Positions 39,268-43,044 of a DNA stretch of 43,044 bases are shown piece after piece. The notes below the pieces were generated by a model. It worked only from the letters and a program-made list of their open reading frames with translations. It did no database searches and was not told the origin of the DNA. The stretch's first letter is position 1. The number at the start of each line of letters is the position of its first letter. The position numbers and the translations under genes are program-made. This DNA is from Nakamurella sp. (GTDB lineage: Bacteria; Actinomycetota; Actinomycetes; Mycobacteriales; Nakamurellaceae): assembly GCA_017848755.1 (NCBI GenBank), contig JAFIHI010000253.1:1-43044 (forward strand), given 5' to 3'.

Positions 39268-40470
39268 GTGGGGGCACGTGCCGGACAAGTCCGGGTGGGG
39301 GTGCTTCGAGAATCGGCGGACGGCGAACGCCGTGTTGCGCTCGTCCCGGAAGTGGTCGGAAAGCTTGCGGCGTCGGGAATGTCGGTGCTCGTCGAGCATG
39401 ACGCCGGGATCGGCGCGGCCATCTCCGACGACGCGTTCGCGGCCGCCGGCGCCGAGATCAGGGCGGCGGCGGACATCTACGCCGAGACCGACATCGTGCT
39501 CCGCGTCGGGCCGCCGACCACCGCCGAGTCCGCGAGCCTGCGCCGCGGGCAGGTGCTCGTGGGCCTGCTGCGGCCGTGGGAGCGATTGGATGCGGTCCGC
39601 GCCTGGGCCGCGAGCGGCGCCACGTCCGTCGCGTTGGATTACTTGCCGCGCACGCTGTCTCGCGCGCAGACGATCGACGCGCTGACCTCGCAGGCGTCGG
39701 TCGCCGGCTACCGCGCCGCGATCCGCGCGGCCGATGTCTACGGCGGCTACTTCCCGATGCTGATGACCGCCGCGGGCACCGTGCGGCCGGCCGAGGTGCT
39801 GGTACTGGGCGCCGGCGTCGCCGGGCTACAGGCGATCGCCACCGCTCGACGGCTCGGCGCATCCGTCTCCGGGTATGACGTCCGCCCGGCGGCCCGCGCC
39901 GAAGTCGCCTCCCTGGGCGCGAAGTTCGTCGACCTGCCGGGTGTCGTCTCGACGTCCGGCTCCGACGGGTACGCGCGGGAGCTGACCGCCGAGGAGCGCG
40001 CGGCGCAACTCGCCGCGCTCGACAAGCACATCGCCCGTTCAAATGTCGTCATCACGACCGCGCAGGTGCCCGGCCGCAAGCCGCCGCTGCTGGTGACCGC
40101 ACAGGCCGTGAGCGAGATGAAGCCGGGCTCGGTGGTGCTGGACATGGCGGCGAGCTCCTACGGCGGCAATGTCGAGGTGTCGAAGCCCGACCAGACGGTG
40201 GTCGTGGATCCGGGTGTGACGGTGATCGGGGCCGGGACGCTGGCGTCGGACATGGCCCCGGCCGCCTCCCAGGCGTATGCACGCAATCTCGCCGCGCTGC
40301 TGGCGCTGATCGTGAAGGACGGTGCGGTGGTGATAGATCCGGCCGACGAGGTGGTCGGCGCCATGCTCGCCACGTACGACGGGGCGGTGGTCCATCCGGG
40401 CCTGTCCGAGGCGGTCTCGGCCACACCGGCCGCGCCCTCTGTACCGTCGCCGGAACGGAGCGCGCCATGA
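39268..40470 (+). CDS. pntAA: NAD(P) transhydrogenase subunit alpha, part 1
   Basis: The 400-residue soluble subunit has the AlaDH/PNT N-terminal domain (VGVLRESADGERRVALVPEV) and an NAD-binding Rossmann domain with VLGAGVAGLQAIATARRLGA. It binds NAD(H) on the cytoplasmic side. The GTG at 39268 is the first start after an in-frame stop; GTG 39295, directly before VLRES, is an alternative. Neither has a good ribosome site. It overlaps pntAB by 4 bp. The C-terminal ~20 residues are a Pro/Ser/Ala linker. The 154-bp gap upstream shows no clear promoter. Confidence 0.93.
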   Translation: MGARAGQVRVGVLRESADGERRVALVPEVVGKLAASGMSVLVEHDAGIGAAISDDAFAAAGAEIRAAADIYAETDIVLRVGPPTTAESASLRRGQVLVGLLRPWERLDAVRAWAASGATSVALDYLPRTLSRAQTIDALTSQASVAGYRAAIRAADVYGGYFPMLMTAAGTVRPAEVLVLGAGVAGLQAIATARRLGASVSGYDVRPAARAEVASLGAKFVDLPGVVSTSGSDGYARELTAEERAAQLAALDKHIARSNVVITTAQVPGRKPPLLVTAQAVSEMKPGSVVLDMAASSYGGNVEVSKPDQTVVVDPGVTVIGAGTLASDMAPAASQAYARNLAALLALIVKDGAVVIDPADEVVGAMLATYDGAVVHPGLSEAVSATPAAPSVPSPERSAP

Positions 40471-40880
40471 GTATGGAACTGTTCTTCGACATCACCACGT
40501 TCGTGCTGGCGCTGCTGGTCGGGTTCGAGGTAATCTCGAAGGTCCCGGCGACGCTGCACACACCGCTGATGTCCGCGGCGAACGCGATCCACGGCGTGGT
40601 GTTCATCGGGGCACTGATCATCACGGCCGCGGCGCGCGGGCCGTTTGGGTACACCATCGCCTTCATCGCGATGGTGCTGGCCGGGATGAACGTGGTCGGC
40701 GGATATGCGGTCACCGACCGGATGCTCGAGATGTTCAAGGTGAAGCCCGCGCCCCGACCGGCGGCGGAGGCTGTGCCGAATTCTGAAGCGGGGAACATCG
40801 TTCCCCCGCAAGCGGGAGGTACCCCCAGCGATCGTGCGACCGACGGAACCGGAAGCCGGACGAACGGGGGTGCGGCATGA
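40467..40880 (+). CDS. pntAB: NAD(P) transhydrogenase subunit alpha, part 2, with repeat-encoded tail
   Basis: The 137-residue membrane subunit has three helices (LFFDITTFVLALLVGFEVIS, HGVVFIGALIITAAA, IAFIAMVLAGMNVVGGYAV) and ends its conserved part at TDRMLEMFK, near residue 91. The last ~45 residues are a disordered tail not expected in the family. DNA for the tail contains a perfect palindrome GGGGAAC-ATC-GTTCCCC (40790-40806) followed by CCCGC-AA-GCGGG, suggesting a small repeat that was inserted in frame. It overlaps both neighbours by 4 bp. Confidence 0.92.
   Translation: MSMELFFDITTFVLALLVGFEVISKVPATLHTPLMSAANAIHGVVFIGALIITAAARGPFGYTIAFIAMVLAGMNVVGGYAVTDRMLEMFKVKPAPRPAAEAVPNSEAGNIVPPQAGGTPSDRATDGTGSRTNGGAA
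40790..40806. repeat. Perfect palindrome inside the pntAB tail
   Basis: GGGGAAC-ATC-GTTCCCC is followed at once by CCCGC-AA-GCGGG and GGTACC. Its core GAACATCGT is the first nine bases of the reversed dispersed motif, read in the same codon phase (N-I-V). Confidence 0.6.
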
Positions 40881-42283
40881 GCGCGACCGAAACCGTCGTG
40901 CGGCTCGTCTTCCTCGGCGCCGCAGCGTGTTTCGTGATCGGCCTGCACCTGATGAACTCGCCGCGATCGGCCCGGCACGGCAGCGTCGTGTCGATGGTCG
41001 GCATGATCTGCGCGGGCGTCGCGGCCCTGGTGCTGATCGCCGTGCAGGGCGCTATCACGCCGGTCGGCTGGATCGTCGCGATCGCCGGGCTGGCGATCGG
41101 CGGCGGGTTCGGCCTGTACATCGCGCGGACCGTGAAGATGACGGCAATCCCGCAGCTCGTGTCGCTGTTCAATGCGGTAGGCGGCGGCGCGGCGGCGCTG
41201 CTCGCGGTGCACGACCTGACCCTCGGCGTGCAGGTCGGCGGCACGGTCGCGATCACCGCGGGCCTGGACATCATCATCGGCGGGGTCACGTTCTCGGGCT
41301 CGTTGATCGCCGCCGGCAAGCTGCAGGGCATCGTGACCGGGTCGCCCGTGAAGATCCCGGCGGGGAAGCTGGTGAACGGCGTGCTCGCCGTCGCGTTCGT
41401 GGCGGGCGTGGTGTGGCTGGTCGCGGACTCCACCAGTCCGGGCGCGCTGATCCTGACCTGCGCGGCGGCGCTGCTGTTCGGCGTGACGATGGTCCTGCCG
41501 ATCGGCGGCGCGGACATGCCGGTGGTGATCTCGCTGCTCAACGCGTTCACCGGGTTGGCGGTCGGCATGGCCGGCTTCGTGCTGGACGCGACGGTGCTGA
41601 TCATCGCGGGGGCGCTGGTCGGTGCGGCCGGGACGATCCTCACCGTGCTGATGGCCGAGGCGATGAACCGGTCGATCCTGTCGATCATCGTCGGCGGGTT
41701 CGGCACCGGCGACTCGGTATCGACGGTGGGCGGCCCGGGCGGCGACGTCTCCGTGCGGCAGGTGTCCGCGGACGACGTGGCGATCCAACTCGCCTATGCG
41801 CAACGGGTTCTGGTGGTTCCGGGGTACGGGTTGGCGGCGGCGCAGGCGCAGCACGAGCTGGCGGAATTGGGCAAGGTGCTGGGCGAGCACGGGGTGGACG
41901 TGGGCTACGCGATCCACCCGGTGGCCGGCCGGATGCCCGGGCACATGAACGTACTGCTCGCCGAGGCGAACGTACCGTACCCGCAGCTCAAGGAGATGGA
42001 CGAGGCGAATCCGCTCTTCCCGCAGACCGACGTGGCGCTGGTGGTCGGCGCGAACGACGTGACCAACCCGGCGGCTCGGCGGCCGGGCAACCCGGTCTCC
42101 GGCATGCCGATCCTGGACGTCGACAAGGCCAAGTCGGTGGTGGTGATCAAGCGGTCCATGGGCAAGGGCTACGCCGGGCTGGATAACGAGCTGTACACCG
42201 ACCCCAAGACGGGCATGTTCTTCTCGGACGCGAAGGCGGGCCTCGCGGAGATCACCGCCGCGATCAAGACGCTGGTGGCGTAG
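40877..42283 (+). CDS. pntB: NAD(P) transhydrogenase subunit beta
   Basis: The 468-residue protein has about eight or nine membrane helices (residues 1-265) forming the proton channel, then the NADP-binding domain: VLVVPGYGLAAAQAQHELAEL, HPVAGRMPGHMNVLLAEANV, VGANDVTNPAAR and IKRSMGKGYAGLDN. With PntAA and PntAB it uses the proton gradient to drive hydride transfer from NADH to NADP+, supplying NADPH. The ATG overlaps pntAB by 4 bp. Confidence 0.95.
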   Translation: MSATETVVRLVFLGAAACFVIGLHLMNSPRSARHGSVVSMVGMICAGVAALVLIAVQGAITPVGWIVAIAGLAIGGGFGLYIARTVKMTAIPQLVSLFNAVGGGAAALLAVHDLTLGVQVGGTVAITAGLDIIIGGVTFSGSLIAAGKLQGIVTGSPVKIPAGKLVNGVLAVAFVAGVVWLVADSTSPGALILTCAAALLFGVTMVLPIGGADMPVVISLLNAFTGLAVGMAGFVLDATVLIIAGALVGAAGTILTVLMAEAMNRSILSIIVGGFGTGDSVSTVGGPGGDVSVRQVSADDVAIQLAYAQRVLVVPGYGLAAAQAQHELAELGKVLGEHGVDVGYAIHPVAGRMPGHMNVLLAEANVPYPQLKEMDEANPLFPQTDVALVVGANDVTNPAARRPGNPVSGMPILDVDKAKSVVVIKRSMGKGYAGLDNELYTDPKTGMFFSDAKAGLAEITAAIKTLVA

Positions 42284-42304
42284 CGGGCGGCCGCGCGGGT
42301 TCTC

Positions 42305-42367
42305 GCTGACGGTGCTGACGGTGCTGACGGTGCTGACGGTGCTGACGGTGCTGACGGTGCTGACCGT
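42305..42367. repeat. 9-bp tandem repeat, seven units
   Basis: GCTGACGGT is repeated seven times head to tail; only the last unit differs (GCTGACCGT). It lies 22 bp after pntB and about 125 bp before the thioredoxin start. Period 9 would keep frame if translated, but no frame here belongs to a real gene. Copy number is likely variable between strains. Confidence 0.9.
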
Positions 42368-42492
42368 GCGCCGGACCGGCGGGCGCGATGTCGGCGTCTC
42401 GGATACCCTGGGGGGTGTCCGTCCAGCGGAATACCGCACCGTCGGTGAACGTTGAGCCGGGTACGAGCATCAACGAGCGCAAGGAGACCCCC

Positions 42493-42861
42493 GTGGCCAC
42501 CGTCGAACTGACCAACACCAACTTCCAGGACACCGTGCAGAACAATGGCACCGTGCTGGTGGACTTCTGGGCGTCCTGGTGCCCGCCGTGCCGCATGTTC
42601 GCACCGATCTACGAGGCCGCCTCGGAGAAGCATGACGACCTGGTGTTCGGGTCCGTCAACACCGAGGAGCAGCAGGAGCTCGCCGCCGGGTTCGGCATCA
42701 GTTCCATCCCGACGCTGATGGTCTTCCGCGACAACATCCTGATCTACCAGCAGGCCGGGGCGCTCCCGGAGAAGTCGCTCGAGACGCTGATCGGCAAGGT
42801 CCGGGCGCTCGACATGGACAAGGTCCGGGCCGAGGTCGCCAAGCAGGAGGCGAACGCCTGA
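42493..42861 (+). CDS. Thioredoxin with CPPC active site
   Basis: The 122-residue protein has the thioredoxin fold: VLVDFWASWCPPCRMFAPIYEAAS and the cis-Pro segment GISSIPTLMVFRDN. The redox pair is Cys-Pro-Pro-Cys instead of the usual Cys-Gly-Pro-Cys. The GTG at 42493 follows AAGGAG; a longer frame from 42388 adds 35 unconserved residues. GATACCCT near 42410 could be the -10 of its promoter. A C-terminal extension DMDKVRAEVAKQEANA is charged and probably helical. Confidence 0.92.
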   Translation: MATVELTNTNFQDTVQNNGTVLVDFWASWCPPCRMFAPIYEAASEKHDDLVFGSVNTEEQQELAAGFGISSIPTLMVFRDNILIYQQAGALPEKSLETLIGKVRALDMDKVRAEVAKQEANA

Positions 42862-42878
42862 CGGCGACCGCGAACACG

Positions 42879-42946
42879 CCCGCCGAGCGGTGAGAAATGC
42901 ATCGACCCCTGGGCGTTCTGTCCGCAATTTCGCACCGCTCGGCGGG
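42879..42946. terminator. 20-bp inverted repeat at convergent junction
   Basis: Arms 42879-42898 and 42927-42946 match at 19 of 20 positions around a 28-nt loop. It sits between the thioredoxin stop and the end of the leftward gene at the window edge. A bidirectional terminator is likely. Confidence 0.6.
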
Positions 42947-42974
42947 AAAGGGCAGCGCAGGGCGCGTGCCGCGG

Positions 42975-43044
42975 CTACCGGCGCCGGGCGATCTTCGCGC
43001 CGAGGAGCACACCGATGGCGACCGCGGCGGCGCCGACGAGCACG
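42975..43044 (-). CDS. C-terminal end of a membrane protein, partial
   Basis: Reading leftward from the edge gives VLVGAAAVAIGVLLGAKIAR followed by RR and TAG, a membrane helix with a positively charged cytoplasmic end. The start lies beyond the window. The family cannot be named from 22 residues. Confidence 0.6.
   Translation of the reverse strand, partial: VLVGAAAVAIGVLLGAKIARRR

Noticed and set aside
42305-42367. Possible CRISPR-like array
   Set aside because: The units are contiguous 9-mers with no spacers; it is a simple tandem repeat.

Overview
The window is high-GC actinobacterial chromosome. GTG starts are common, genes often overlap by 4 bp (ATGA/GTGA), several promoters appear leaderless, and an AccD3-like carboxyltransferase, an MmpL transporter and an SPW-repeat protein are present. 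Together these suggest a mycolic-acid-type actinomycete (Mycobacteriales such as Gordonia, Tsukamurella or Dietzia relatives); the genus cannot be fixed from sequence alone. I see no rRNA, tRNA, CRISPR array, insertion sequence or phage structural gene.

Layout. 1-234: a cluster of intergenic inverted/direct repeats. 0.2-3.5 kb: a TetR repressor divergent from an MmpL exporter, with two operator-like sites over the shared promoter. 3.6-4.6 kb: EamA permease. 4.7-7.6 kb: leftward caiB-accD3 pair. 7.9-10.3 kb: large DUF2339-type membrane protein. 10.4-15.3 kb: leftward hyuA-hyuB-NmrA operon. 15.5-16.2 kb: AbrB/VapC toxin-antitoxin pair. 16.2-19.3 kb: csoR-copZ-copA copper module. 19.6-23.7 kb: DeoR-type repressor divergent from galT-galE-galK. 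23.8-28.7 kb: leftward sugar ABC importer (binding protein plus two permeases, no ATPase) divergent from a ROK regulator. 28.8-30.7 kb: deoC and a pyridoxal-kinase gene with an insertion. 31-35 kb: MFS transporter, DPP-IV-like peptidase and hotdog thioesterase. 35.2-38.9 kb: three toxin-antitoxin modules separated by an SPW protein and a CMD-family protein. 39-42.3 kb: pntAA-pntAB-pntB transhydrogenase operon. 42.5-42.9 kb: thioredoxin, convergent with a membrane gene that runs off the right edge.

The gene content forms recognisable circuits. Galactose is handled by galTEK and probably by the neighbouring importer, each beside its own regulator. Copper is sensed by CsoR, which has a palindrome over its promoter, and exported by CopA with CopZ as chaperone. 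The transhydrogenase and thioredoxin form a redox block.

The most unusual signal is not a gene. A 13-bp word, TATGACGNTGTTC, occurs eight times exactly and at least six more times with one mismatch, on both strands. It lies between genes or, inside genes, often in linkers, terminal extensions or in-frame insertions of otherwise well-conserved enzymes, and the coding copies all share one codon phase. A second layer of structure is a set of long, near-perfect inverted repeats (19-26 bp arms), mostly at convergent gene junctions.
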